Of a stretch of 64,000 bases of DNA, positions 11,141 through 22,449 are shown piece by piece. How positions within the stretch are numbered: position 1 is the stretch's first letter; each line of letters begins with the position of its first letter. The stretch is from Larix kaempferi. Lineage: Eukaryota > Streptophyta > Pinopsida > Pinales > Pinaceae. Location: the NCBI GenBank assembly GCA_027924585.1, contig BSBM01000423.1:4736001-4800000 (forward strand), given 5' to 3'. Under the pieces are notes generated by a model. The model saw only the letters and a program-made list of their open reading frames with translations, was not told where the DNA came from and made no database searches. A program made the translations under genes and the position numbers.

Positions 11141-11994
11141 TTTGAGTGTTGAGAATTAATCAAACTTTTAATGGTCAAATGATCCCATCATTGAATTTTG
11201 AACACAATGCACTATTTAAAAATAATAATCAATTTTTGTTAATAAGATAAGAAGAAATAATATATATATCTTTCAAGCATTGCATAAATGATTGGAAGCA
11301 AAGAAATTTAGTAGGGAGGATCTCAACAAAACCTTTGTAACTTTGTGTTATAATTCTTGTTTTTACATATAAGGGATATTATTGAATGGTGCAATTGGGT
11401 TTAGAAAACACTGATTTCAAGTTGACCAATTCGGAGTTGATCTTACCATTCTTTGAAGTTATTTTAAAATTTGCAAGCATGAGACAATAATGGAAGTATA
11501 TGCTTTGAAAATTTAAGAAACAACAATGGATACAATTTGAAAATTTAAAGTTTTAGTGGAAAGAACAAAGCTACAGAATCATAATGTTTATTACATAATC
11601 TATAATATTTTATGGTTTAATTTAATATAAAGTCAACATTCCAAAAATAAGAATGAGTGAGAATTCATGAGTACCTTCATAAACTAACACATCCACTTAA
11701 ATTATGTGGTTCGTTTATTCATAAACAATAACCTGACCACAAATTAGGTAGTTTTATCCAATCCAACCACACATATTCCATGATCCACTAATTAATTTTG
11801 TAAAATATTAAATCAAACCATCTCTAATCATAATGAAGTCATTTAAAATTAAATTCAACGAATTTGCAAAGATGGGAAGCTCAAAAAATCCCAGCCCACT
11901 TGCATATGCATTTTAAAGCAGCCGCAGTCTCCCGCCTCCTTGTTGGTTGATTTCCTTTCATAAAGTCAATTGTTTTATTCGATAAAACTGTGTT

Positions 11995-12089
11995 TCTCAA
12001 TGCTCTTGTATGTGAACAATAAAGTAAATTATTTTTCTCAATGCTCTTGTATGTGAACAATAAAGTAAATTATTTTTCTCAATGCTGTG
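11995..12089 (+). repeat. 41-bp tandem duplication
   Basis: Two identical 41-bp units start at 11995 and 12036, with a partial third from 12077; all begin TCTCAATGCT. Identity of the full units suggests a recent duplication. Confidence 0.9.
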
Positions 12090-12126
12090 TGGGGCCTGCA
12101 TGTTTGAACTATAAGAAATTAAAGTA

Positions 12127-12560
12127 CGACATAAGATGGCATCTTACAAAATTTCGTTATACCGCTATCCTATGACTTCTTTCTTTTCGTGTGTAAAGAA
12201 CGCCCACTATCCCTGCTACCCTATCCCTATCTTGCTTTTCATGTGTTAACGACCACCCGTGTCGACTGGTTCTTCTTGTGTTTAGTGTGACTCATTTATT
12301 CAAAGCCTTTCTCCGCTTATTTGGACAATAAAAAAGTTAATTACAACATAGAATTGCATCTCAGAAAATTTGGTTATATATCGCTATCCCATTATTGCCT
12401 TTCGATGGGTAATGAATGCCCACTATCCCAATTCTTATCTCTGATATTCGTGTGATAATGAACTTAGTCCACTTTATGATAATAATGAACTTAGTCCATT
12501 GCTTTTCGATGGGTAATGAATGCCCACTATCCCAATCCTTATCATTTAATGAAATCATTT
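12127..12560 (+). repeat. Imperfect ~220-bp duplication with an internal third copy of its end
   Basis: The segment beginning near 12127 (CATAAGATGGCATCTTACAAAATTT) recurs near 12347 (ACATAGAATTGCATCTCAG). The block TTTCGATGGGTAATGAATGC with its CCCACTATCCCAAT continuation occurs at about 12400 and again at about 12506. Confidence 0.6.
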
Positions 12561-13483
12561 ATAAGCTTAGATTACCATCAAACGCCCTCATGAATATTGA
12601 AAATAAATGAACCAAAGGCTTCTCTTCAAAGTTCTCAACTTGCGAATCGTGCAAAGTGGGTATCATAAATCTTTCCTGATCTTTCTGGTCCTTGTCCTAT
12701 GCGGCAAATGTTCACACATTTTGGTTGCTATTCAATACATGTTTTGGTTGAGATTCCTATTATATATATATATATAAGCTTTATAGTTTGATTGGATAAA
12801 ATATTAGAAAAAACAATAATAATAATGTCTGGGATCAGAGACCTTGGAAAGGTAATGTGCCTTTGCAACCTATTGTGATAGTTCTTTGAGAAAAGTCCAC
12901 TTGGAGTGTGTTAATCCCGGCCAAGAGCATGCTAACTTTCTTTGATTGGATGGGGTCCCAATGATATACATTTTGCACTAGATTTGGCTTTGAAAATGAT
13001 GTTGAAGGCTTGGATTCATCTATGCCATCTCCTCCCCATTCTCAAAGTATCTTGTTGATTTGTTGATGCAAGTCCAACTGTGAAATTAAGAAACAAACAA
13101 ATTGATATATAATATTGCCTCAAAAGGGTTAGCATGTGTGAAACCCCGAATGGGATTTCCACTATTAATGTAACTTGTTGTGAATGCATGATTTTCATAG
13201 TAGCAATTGTATTATGAAGAGAGTTCATCAAGAGAAACATTGATGTGAGACCTCACCTATCAGATCCAACCCTTATCCATACGTTCATTTTTTTTATTTT
13301 TTTTTGTTTTTTTATTATTTTTTTGAGGGGGTCGCCTATTGTTGCATGTGATTTCTCACACACAGGAGTAAAATGCACTTACTAATGGGTTGTGAAACCT
13401 TTAGTACCATATCAAATGGAAAATAAATTAAAGTAATCTAACTAAATGGATCAACTCTTAAACATGCATACAACATTCATTCC

Positions 13484-13500
13484 AAACTATCCATAAAAAG
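13484..13500 (+). repeat. Left target-site duplication of the SINE
   Basis: AAACTATCCATAAAAAG here matches AAACTATCCATACAAAA at 13724-13740 (12 identical leading bases). Confidence 0.8.
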
Positions 13501-13723
13501 GCCTGTAGGGGTGTAGCTCAACCGACGATTCGCTTGATATGAAGGACATGTTGTAAATGAAGGTCTCAAGTTCAAATCACCCCGGCTTACCCGTGCCCCA
13601 TGTTTACAGGCTGTTGTGGGGCACCTAAGGGTATAGTGGTAGTGGGATTGGACCCCTGGACCCCGTGTCACATGAGTACCAGCCCAGTCCCCAATTGTCG
13701 ATTCCCCTAATACAAAAAAGAAG
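13501..13723 (+). mobile_element. tRNA-derived SINE
   Basis: The 5' part carries RNA polymerase III promoter elements at tRNA-like spacing: an A box TAGCTCAACCG (13514-13524) and a B box GTTCAAATC (13570-13578). A non-tRNA body follows, and the 3' end is A-rich (TACAAAAAAG). Target-site duplications of at least 12 bp flank it. It would be transcribed by polymerase III and mobilised by a LINE. Length is about 223 bp, within the normal plant SINE range. The exact family is not identified. Confidence 0.85.
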
Positions 13724-13740
13724 AAACTATCCATACAAAA
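13724..13740 (+). repeat. Right target-site duplication of the SINE
   Basis: Copy of the 13484-13500 sequence after the A-rich SINE tail. Confidence 0.8.
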
Positions 13741-14881
13741 GAGAAATGCAACATGTAAAAGAATGATATTTGTGTTATTACACAAAGAATATGATTTTGG
13801 AATTGCACATTGGTATCAGCTGTCGATGGTAGGGGGGCTCTTCCCAAAGGAGGGTTTGTCAATCTCATTTGTAGCCTAATCTCTGGCCATGTAACTAATG
13901 GAAGATCCCACGATGGTGAAAGTAGAAACGATGGTATGGCCTCTTTCATGCTTTCTAGTGGAATCTAAACAACAGAACAACGCTATAAAAATATGGTTAT
14001 GGATGGGTGAAAATCATGACCATGAGGCTTGCTTCTATAGGAAAACTAGTGCTTACAAATGAGGTCTAGTTCTAATGTGGATACTCTCCATTCCATTGAT
14101 GTCTTAGTGGAGATATTAGGGTTTGGAAGACAAAACCAATAGTTATTTTCAACCTTATCAATCATATTTGTCCACTCTCAACCACTACCTCCCCTAGGAA
14201 AGCATGCAATAATGAATGAAAAAAAAAAATTGGCCCAAGTTGTGTGTTTCTAGGGAAAAGGCATGACCCGAGGCTAGGTGACACCCTCTGTCACCTACTC
14301 CAAGCCTGTCGACGGCCTTACCTTTGTCGTTTAAGTCACCAATCAAGCAGGCGAATACCTGGCAGTCGTGAGACCAGTTGGACTCACGATGGATACTCTG
14401 TCCATCCACAAACCCAAGTCTCTCTCTTTTCTTAGTGAAAATAGCCAACCTGCACTCCCGAAGACCCTTCCCAACGCACCACATCTCGCATTTTGGACCT
14501 AATTAACACAGCTTGGGGCTCACTCCCCACTACTCTTGTCGAGTGTTTTGTTTTGAGTTCGACAAGTTGTTTGTTTTAGTATTAAAGCAGGTTATAGGGC
14601 TAGTTGGTTTGTTAGCATTTTATGCTCATCCGTAGTTGGAAAACAAGCAGAAAACTCTTAGTAGCTAATTATCTCATTGATAGATTGATAGGAGAAATGA
14701 TTTTTGATGATTAAGCATGCATTTTATTGTTGGCCTGTGTATTGGTAGAACAAAACATGAATTTTAACAAGCTTAGGGATGGTTTTGTTCAACCTTGCAT
14801 AACCTCTTAATATGAATTTGCTTGAAGGATTATTGTTCGATTTCTGCTTATACGAGGCTTTGTCTTATTAGATTTTGAAAA
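13741..14881. other. Region upstream of the decayed ORF1 copy
   Basis: No gene recognised. It may be the 5' part of the LTR carrying the ORF1 relative, but I cannot align it with the 5' part of the intact LTRs and found no TGTTG start. A perfect 8-bp inverted repeat (CTTGTCGA / TCGACAAG) lies at 14535-14566. Confidence 0.4.
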
Positions 14882-17800
14882 ATGACTAAGAAAGGAGTAA
14901 AGAAGGTAAAGTCCAAGGAAACTAAGCCTGAGTCAGATGTCGAAGTCGTAATGGAAACCAGAGTAGAGACCACATATGAGGATACTAAGCCAATTATGGG
15001 ATTTACCCCTGAGTTCAAGTGGGGTGAAATATATCAGATGATCCAGGACCAAAATGTCCCTGGTGCAGTTCTGGAGGAAATGGTACTCTATCAGAACATT
15101 AGAAAATTTGGTATTGCAAAAGCAGCTACACGCCCACAACGTTTCCCTTGCTCGGAGTTCATTGGGTGGATTCTGTCACAAGCTGACTCCACATCAAGAA
15201 TTATGTCCGACAGAAAAGGAGAAGCCATTGCCTCGTTCCATCCATCCCACATATCAACCGCTTACAAGTTACCACACACTTAAGTCCACCTAAGCACAGC
15301 TTGGCTTGAAAGTCTTAACATGGACAGCCTTGACTTTGCTAAGAAATTATTAATAACAGGCAAGCAATTGAGGCAAAAAGAGAGTAGGGATTATGAGACA
15401 CAAATGTTAGGGCCCCCTTTAAGAATCATAGCCCTAATGCTGAGCAGGATTTTCGACAAAACAGATGGAACCACCTATAAACTAAATTGGATACCTTTGA
15501 TCCACCATGTGGCCTTCAACGATCTTTAATTGGGCAGAAATCATCTCAGATAGTTTTGCATCAGCCATAGCAACTGCAAAAGGAGGACTAATCTAGAAAA
15601 GGGCGGAGTTCTACATGTCCTCATACCTTTTAGATTGCATTTTATCAAGGCATCCTTTCCCCAAGCTGGGTTGCATCTAGAATAAGAATGACGTCCCAAT
15701 CTATGTTTCCTACGAGATGTTATGGGTCCATGAATACAAGGGATATTACAAGACCATATGTGAAGACCTTATCACACCTCTGTACGAGCTAATCTTCATC
15801 AGAGAACCAAATTCCCTATTGGAGAATGCCATGGCGGTCGTGGAGCCATATGGAGATTACTAATTTTTGCAGGAAGGCACGTACCTCAGAATGTATGGAG
15901 GTTCCAAACTACCATACCTCTTGCCAAGATATGCCACAGATTATATAGTCCACAAAGAAGCAGTGAGGCAAGTCTTCATAGATAGGATTGGTGACTTCTT
16001 GCATGATCAAAAGAAGGCTTCATTCCCACCATTTCCTTTCTGCATTGGGGCATATAAATTCTCCAAATTTAAGACTGTTGGAGATTTTGTTCAGGATTTG
16101 GAAGTTTTCCATTTCGGAGAGAAGAGTTTTCATCGAAATGATAACTACGGCAAAGCTGCAAAACATTGTACAATAGTCAAATTACGTTTTGAATACGCAG
16201 ATTACTCTGACAAAGATGAAGTAGTTTTCAGGAGGGACAGCAATATGACTGAGCTCAACAAAATTTTTCGTCCCAAGGGCGGGTCTAGTTCCAACACTGC
16301 CACTCAAGCTGATAAGCACGCATAATTACAAAGGAAGAGGGACGAAGCCGAAGATTTGACGAAGGAAGAGCAAAGGCTAAAAGAAGAGGCTGAAAAGTTC
16401 CAGAGAGAAGCAACGAAGAGAGTTCAGAAGGAACAGGCCGACAAGCGGCGAGAAGAAGAAGTTGAAAGAGTAAGAAAAGAAGAAGCTAAGAAGCTGCAAG
16501 AAATGAGAGAGAGGCCACAAAAGGAAGCAGTTGAGCAGCAGATGAAAAAAGAAGAGGAGGAGAATTCCAAGAAGGCTATGGAAACGGGGGGTCCAAGCAT
16601 GCATACCATGGGCATAGACTCATCCCAAGTATCTCAAGAGATAACCAGTGGAAGCCACTTCCCTATAGGAGAGCTCCCACTCATACCTTTTACTCCATCA
16701 AAGGACCACACTGTGGCTCAACTGGACAAAATTGTCTTCGACAACAAAAGAAAAACTATTATAAGAAAGACAGAGAAAAGAATGAAAATGGACTCCCAAC
16801 CAGACATCGTCATTATGCTGGAGACCACCATCATATAGGGTATGCATAGCGCACGGATAACAACCTCAGGTTCGTAGCATCCTTCAACGTAGTTGCTGCC
16901 CAAGCAAGTGAAGACAACATTAACAAACTGATGAACGATGCCGAGCTGGGAAAACAGAAGGTACGCAAGCTAAAAGCTAATTTTATCAAGGAGCGTGCAA
17001 ACGGAGAAAGCTGGAGGAATAAATACAACACCCTCTTATCAGAGCAAGAAAGAATAACAAGCAAGTACCAAAATATAGATGAAGAGAGGGCAGCATTGAT
17101 GGTACAACTAATGATACTAGAAGGCGAGAAGAATGACATTGAAGCTAGAGTGGAGGAGTTAAAAGGGGAAAAGGAGCTTATGACAGGACAACTGGAGCTT
17201 GCAAACAGCAGGAAGCAGGACCTAACCCTTTTCCATGAGCAAGCTTGTGACATACATAGGAAAATTCACCGGTCACAAGAACTCATCACAAAAGAAATAT
17301 GGAAGATGAAGGCAATGATTTCGAGGATGAAAGAAATCGATATTGAGGCCTTGAGACTCAGAATAAAGTGCGTGCATACCATAGAAGAAATCGGGAAACA
17401 AATTGAATGGAGAGAGGGAAAATCAGGATTCCCAGGGATCCTACCTCTCAAGTCCCTGACCAATTTTCAGTTGGATTTGGGCCTCATCGAGTTCAGTAGA
17501 GGTTGCAGTGTAAAAATAAACTCTATAATCCATAAAACCATTAGGCAGTGTGATGGATTCTACCAGAAAATCCGGGAAACCCACGAGAAATGCCAAATGG
17601 TTTTCCCTCGGGTTATAGAAGAGTTTCCTGTTCGTGACTAGCATTTGTCAGAACTACAAAGCGAGCTGAACAAAGACATAGCCTACATAAGAGGGATAGA
17701 TGTCCTGGCAGCAAAGGACCTCCATTGTTTCATTGGACAATCTTCCATTCATGCCTACCTTTTAGAAGACATTTCCTAGGCAACTGTGGCAGGAGTAAAA

Positions 17801-17971
17801 GGTATTACAGATGATTTGTACAAGCATGAAATCTCCCTAAAGATGATGACTCCTATGCGCAGTAATATTATTGTATGAGAGACAGGCATGTGGACCAGTT
17901 ACATAGCTGAGTTGGAAAATCCAATTGAGTTGGAAAAGCCAGCTGAGGTGGAAAAGCCAGAAGGAAGTTGA
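14882..17971 (+). pseudogene. Decayed ORF1 (giant-LTR protein) copy
   Basis: This 3.1-kb stretch is a diverged, broken relative of the 1075-residue ORF1 found in the giant LTRs. It keeps the whole length in order: a Lys-rich start, the WGEIYQMIQDQ and GWILSQAD segments, DSLDFAKKLL, TYLRMYGG with PRYATDY, PFCIGAYKF near 16035, an E/K/R-rich coiled coil (about 16350-16570), YTPSK-like and FDNKRK motifs near 16690-16745, a second coiled coil (about 16931-17240), WREGKSGFPGILP near 17409, and the C-terminal GIDVLAAKDLHCFIGQS near 17696. Stops and frameshifts split it at about 15283, 15529, 15861, 16323, 16838, 17641 and 17777. Several stops replace glutamine codons. It ends at a TGA at 17969-17971, near where the intact protein begins its Ala/Ser tail. 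Confidence 0.85.
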
Positions 17972-18821
17972 TTTTGCATTTGTATGAATATTGAAGACAT
18001 CTGGAAGAAGTTTTATTGTATAAACATTTAAAATAGCTGGAAACTAATTTTGTATTTTGTAGGCACTAGAAGACAAACTTTTGTGTTTCCCTAGGGTTAG
18101 GGTATGTAGGGAGGTACTAGAGACAAATTTTGTAAAGTTATAAATAGAAGAATGGAATAGAAGAAAAGGACTTTTGGCAGGTGAAGGACTTACTTGTTTT
18201 GTACATGAACTAGTTTGCTACATTAATAAAGAAGGATCTATTTTCTTGGGAAAAGCTAGCACTGCGTTTTGCTTGGGAATGTGTTGAATGTCCCGTCAAA
18301 TTATTTTTGCATCATTCATGCATATTATGAGATTGTTCCTAACATGTTTGAATTATTTCTTGGTTATAAATGCTCTTATTTCTGGGTAACATTTATGTGC
18401 TTAATGAATAATGGAATGCCTTAATTACATCAGAGCTATCTCTGTTATCTTTTATATTCTGCTGTAAATGTATTTACGATATTAGAACAACTATCTGTGA
18501 GATCTGTAGGTACATTTCTAGTATATTGTTCATATTTCAGATTTGCTCCCTGTAGGGATAGATTAATTAGTTTAGATAGTTTAGATCAAATTTGTTTTGG
18601 TTACATGCATTTAGATAGAGCACTTGCATATCATCTTTAAATATAAAATCCATAAACGGTGGATAGGGCCGCAACCGGTGAAAACAAATCTTTGAATCTT
18701 ATACGGTAGTTGGGCCGTTAACCGGACGGATTCCCCACACCAAACGGTGAGCAATCTAATTGGGCTTGCTTATCGGGGATAGTCCCTAACTGTTGGTGTT
18801 GTGATTTTCGGGGCATCAACA
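17972..18821 (+). repeat. 3' part of a diverged giant LTR (solo LTR or remnant)
   Basis: Downstream of the ORF1 relative, the order matches the giant LTRs. A TATA box TATAAATAG lies at 18139-18147, with GACTTTTGGCAGG like GACTTTTTTGCAGG, and the word CGTTTTGCTTGG is close to that in the intact LTRs. A polyadenylation-type AATAAA (18225-18230) follows. The last ~170 bp (GGTGGATAGGGCC, CTAACCGGACGGATTCCC-like, CATCAACA) clearly align with the 3' end of the intact LTRs. No gag follows, so this is probably a solo LTR or a truncated copy. CATTT follows the end and could be a target duplication, but the left end was not found. Confidence 0.75.
18139..18147 (+). promoter_or_regulatory. TATA box in the diverged giant LTR
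   Basis: TATAAATAG at the position equivalent to the downstream TATA boxes of the intact giant LTRs (46647 and 60929). Its conservation despite ORF1 decay argues for a real promoter. Confidence 0.65.
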
Positions 18822-21800
18822 CATTTGCACTAAGTTCCAATTTTATTTATAGTTTGATTATTTAATTGAATTTATGCTATTTATGCACATGCATGTCAAT
18901 AGTTATGCATTGAATTTTGTAGAATACTGATTCAGGATTGAATTTAGATGCAAAAAATATTCCACTAGTCAAAATTTGATGCAACTCTTATTAGGAGAAA
19001 GATACAGGAAGTAGTTAGTGGGTGAAAATGAAAAGTTGCTTTACCCTGCCAATTGTAATGTTCCATATTCTAGCCACTATTCTGGTTTGATGGTACTTCA
19101 TTGTCATACGGATCTCCTTTATGACACCATAGTAGTATGTGGTTGTTTAAAATGTAAAGGGTTGAAGGAGAACTTTTAGCAGGTCAAACTGGCCTATTAT
19201 ATTAATGATCGATTACTAATGTTGATAGTCTACTACCTCCCACTGTGGTAAAAAATCGAGTAGGTGATATAGAAGCGACACGTAGGAAGTTCCATATGCT
19301 CATTTTTTTTAATTTGGGAACCGAAAACAACTATTTTTCATCATAATCTGACCAATCTATCTCCTTTAGTGGATTCAGCTAAGAGCTATAGTGAGAAAAA
19401 GTATGATCTCAATATTATCCAAATCATCTCTACTAGGTGATTGAAAAAGTTGTACAAGCTGATAGAAGAAAAAAAAATAAGTGTGCACACACCAAGGTCG
19501 ATTCAATTATTGAAGGGTGGAAACGACCTCTATCTTCTTGTCCATCTACAAAGTAAATTCCAAACCTATAATAACTACATTTTATATGGTATTTGGTCAT
19601 CTTGTCTACCTATGCCCGATCTTGAGACTAAATTGTCATTCTATGGTAATACTATATTATTTCCAAGTTTAAAATAGATGTTTCAAATCTACATTTTTTA
19701 TCCTTTGACATGTATTTGTTCCTCCAAAACATTCAGTAGAATTTATTCCATTTGTCTCTTTATTGTAGGTTTAACTACTTGAATATTGTTAAATACAAAC
19801 ATAAAATTCCATATATAGTATATGCATGAATGGTTATGCTTAAGGAAATTTTAATAGGAAGAATTAGTTATATATCGATGGTATTCCACACACACAAGAA
19901 ACAAGATTCATAAATAGTTGTAGGTGTTCCTTATTTAGCTCAAGTCATTCATTTGAGGAACAATCCAATTATAACGAGTTTCTTATGAAAAGGAAAGCAT
20001 AGATATTTGTTATTATACATGCATTACATAATTTGTCTTATGGTTACAAGTTGTTAATAAACTATAACTTTCTTAGACCACCAAATGCTCATCAAATATG
20101 CCTTACATTGGGACTCCCTTTAGACATCCCCTTGGGGTGTAAGAAAAAAATAATTGAGTAATTATATTCGTTTGTTTTAAATGTAATTAATATAAATGTA
20201 TTTCTTAATTTGGCATTTTGTTTTATAAAGTGGTTTGTTGCACATGTACCATTGGAAAGAATTTCCATGCTTCCAATAATTCTTTGTTATAGTGTTTGAG
20301 CATTACAAATTCATTGTGTTTACTAGTATCATTGGTGTAATATTCAATATTTTTGCAATCATAATTATGATGATGAGCGACCTATTTACCATCTCTCGAT
20401 GCACCCCACTACAATGCCAAAATTAGAGAAAGCTGCTAAATGAGCATAGCTCAGACATGAAGCATACCCATCATGGTTGAATTAACCACCTATTCAATTC
20501 CCTTTATATCTTGAATCACTATTCAAATTTTCTATAGTAACATTGGTTCTTCACATACTAGAAACGAAGGCAATGAAATAGAGATCGGCCTGGACAATTT
20601 GTTATGGGATATGAAATCCATGGAGGGAATGTTGTTACATTTATTCTAGCAAGATGATCTAGGGAGTGATGCTCATATTATTGATACCTTTTTCAAAAGC
20701 TTGAAAGTTTCTTCCACCACCCCCCTCTTTGGATATGAGTGAAGTATACCCAACTAGGGACAACAATGTTACTATATAACTTGAAAGAAATGTATGATAT
20801 GTTAGGAACATGTTTCTCAATGGTTTTGAAGTAACCAACCATTAAGTCCCATATATTTTGAGGAACCTTCTCTCTCAATCAACATTGTAAATGGTTGATT
20901 CTATGCATGCTTGATGACAGTTTACATTTCTATTGCCCACTAATTGTACGCTACTCAGAGATAAGGTATTTTTGAGTGATATTGTCTTTCCCTACAACTA
21001 TGAAGAGACAAAGAATATATTGAAAAGGTTGGGTGTTTCCAGTTGTATTGGTTGTTTCCAAGTGTGTCTCCTTAGCAATCATGGTCATTCCTAGTTAAAA
21101 GTGGCGGGTTTAAATCTAGATTGTTGCCAACTATGGCTTACCCATTGCGGTCCTTCCTAATAAAAGGGAATTATGTTGGTTACTATGCTTATATGTACCT
21201 ACATATGCACCCAGGTTGACATGTACCTACACCTGCACCCATGTCGCTTAAACTGAGTATGGTTGTTAGAAATTGGTATAGAGTTCTTCATTTAACATAA
21301 TTCTAACCAATCATGTAATCTGAAGTTATCAAATCCCGGCTCTTCTTTGGAAGTTTTGAAATGCTTGATTTAGGTTCTCTTCATACAGTCTTGTGGGCAT
21401 AATAATTAGGCATATGTCTAGAGACTTTGGCCCTCAATAGATATATATGTTCTTGGGATATTTTTCCTCTCGTAATATCATATTTGATCTTCAAAATGAC
21501 CTTTTATGGTTATATGACACTTAAATCATATTGAACTGTAAGGCTATATGGAATTTGGGTATTTGTTTAATATGGCTTTTGCTTTCAGAAAGAAAAGACT
21601 TTTATACTATGTCATAGATTATGAACAAATTGGATGATCATTTGAAATTATTATGTTGCTTTCTTTTTTGTTTGAAAATACAATTTTCAGAATTTCAAAT
21701 AGGGATATCTTAGAGTCTTTTTCAAGTTAATCAAAGATTTATTTTCTAATTGTAACCCTATATTTTATTATGTATGTTACTTTACTTTGTGCGTTCCTTT

Positions 21801-22449
21801 TGTCCCAATTGCTAGTATATGTTCCTATAGTTTGTGAAATTTTTGTAATTCCAAACATATGATCAAACTGCATTCATATGATGTATTGTTTATTTTTATA
21901 AGTACTCGTTTATGGGGGACCAATCAACTGCACATTAATGATTAAACATCTCTTTTTATACTCATATGAGTAATGCATTAGTTACTCTAAATTTAAGAAC
22001 TCTTTTAAAACAAAATAGTGAAAAAATACCATAAGACTTTATCTTTTAACATGTAAAAACAGAGTATGCCAACTCTAACCAATCTCAATTTTCATTGCGA
22101 AAGATTGTTCATAATTGCGAAAGCTTGTTCATACGGGTGAAACCATATATATATATTTGAAATTTTAACATGTATAAATACAGAGTATGCCAACTTGAAC
22201 CGGTCCCAATTTTCATTGTGAAAGCTTGCTTACACAGGTGAACCTTAAACACTGAGTTTCCACTCCATCAAAATTCCGTGCCATCCATGTTTGCAAGTTT
22301 GTCTGGTGATTAATGTTTGCCGCTTTACTGGGGCGTAAGGGTAGCCGTAAACTATGCCATCGCCACGGCTGTAGTTTCGAGTTATTCGCCCGTCTCATTC
22401 AATCTATATATATTAGTACCTACTTTTGAAATGTTGGAGCTGTTATCAC
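18822..22449. other. Stretch without a recognised gene
   Basis: AT-rich intergenic sequence. Several open frames of 60-80 codons exist but none resembles a protein I know. A near-tandem duplication lies at its right end (listed separately). Confidence 0.55.
22046..22245 (+). repeat. Imperfect tandem duplication (~119 bp) downstream of the kinase gene
   Basis: The segment with CAGAGTATGCCAACT, CAATTTTCATTG and GCGAAAG starting near 22048 recurs near 22167 with CAGAGTATGCCAACTT and CAATTTTCATTGTGAAAG. It lies just 3' of the receptor kinase coding region. Confidence 0.75.

Larger units (their letters stand above)
11141..13483. other. Stretch without a recognised gene
   Basis: AT-rich sequence between the LINE and the SINE. 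It holds local duplications (listed separately), a short TA run near 12760 and poly-T tracts near 13280-13325. I recognise no coding sequence, RNA gene or further transposon. Confidence 0.6.

Noticed and set aside
12700-12730. CATTT followed by TGGTTGC as a possible left end of the diverged giant LTR.
   Set aside because: It matches the CATTT after 18821, but the LTR start is only loosely like TGTTGTTG and the intervening sequence does not align to the intact LTRs.
13260-13330. Poly-T tract as a pol III terminator or SINE tail.
   Set aside because: No associated promoter boxes or duplications; simple low-complexity sequence.
14194-14484. 96-codon minus-strand frame upstream of the decayed ORF1.
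   Set aside because: No family resemblance and overlaps a 63-codon plus-strand frame; no supporting signal.
21080-21180. B-box-like GGGTTTAAATCTAG, possible second SINE.
   Set aside because: No matching A box at the right distance, no A-rich tail with flanking duplications.
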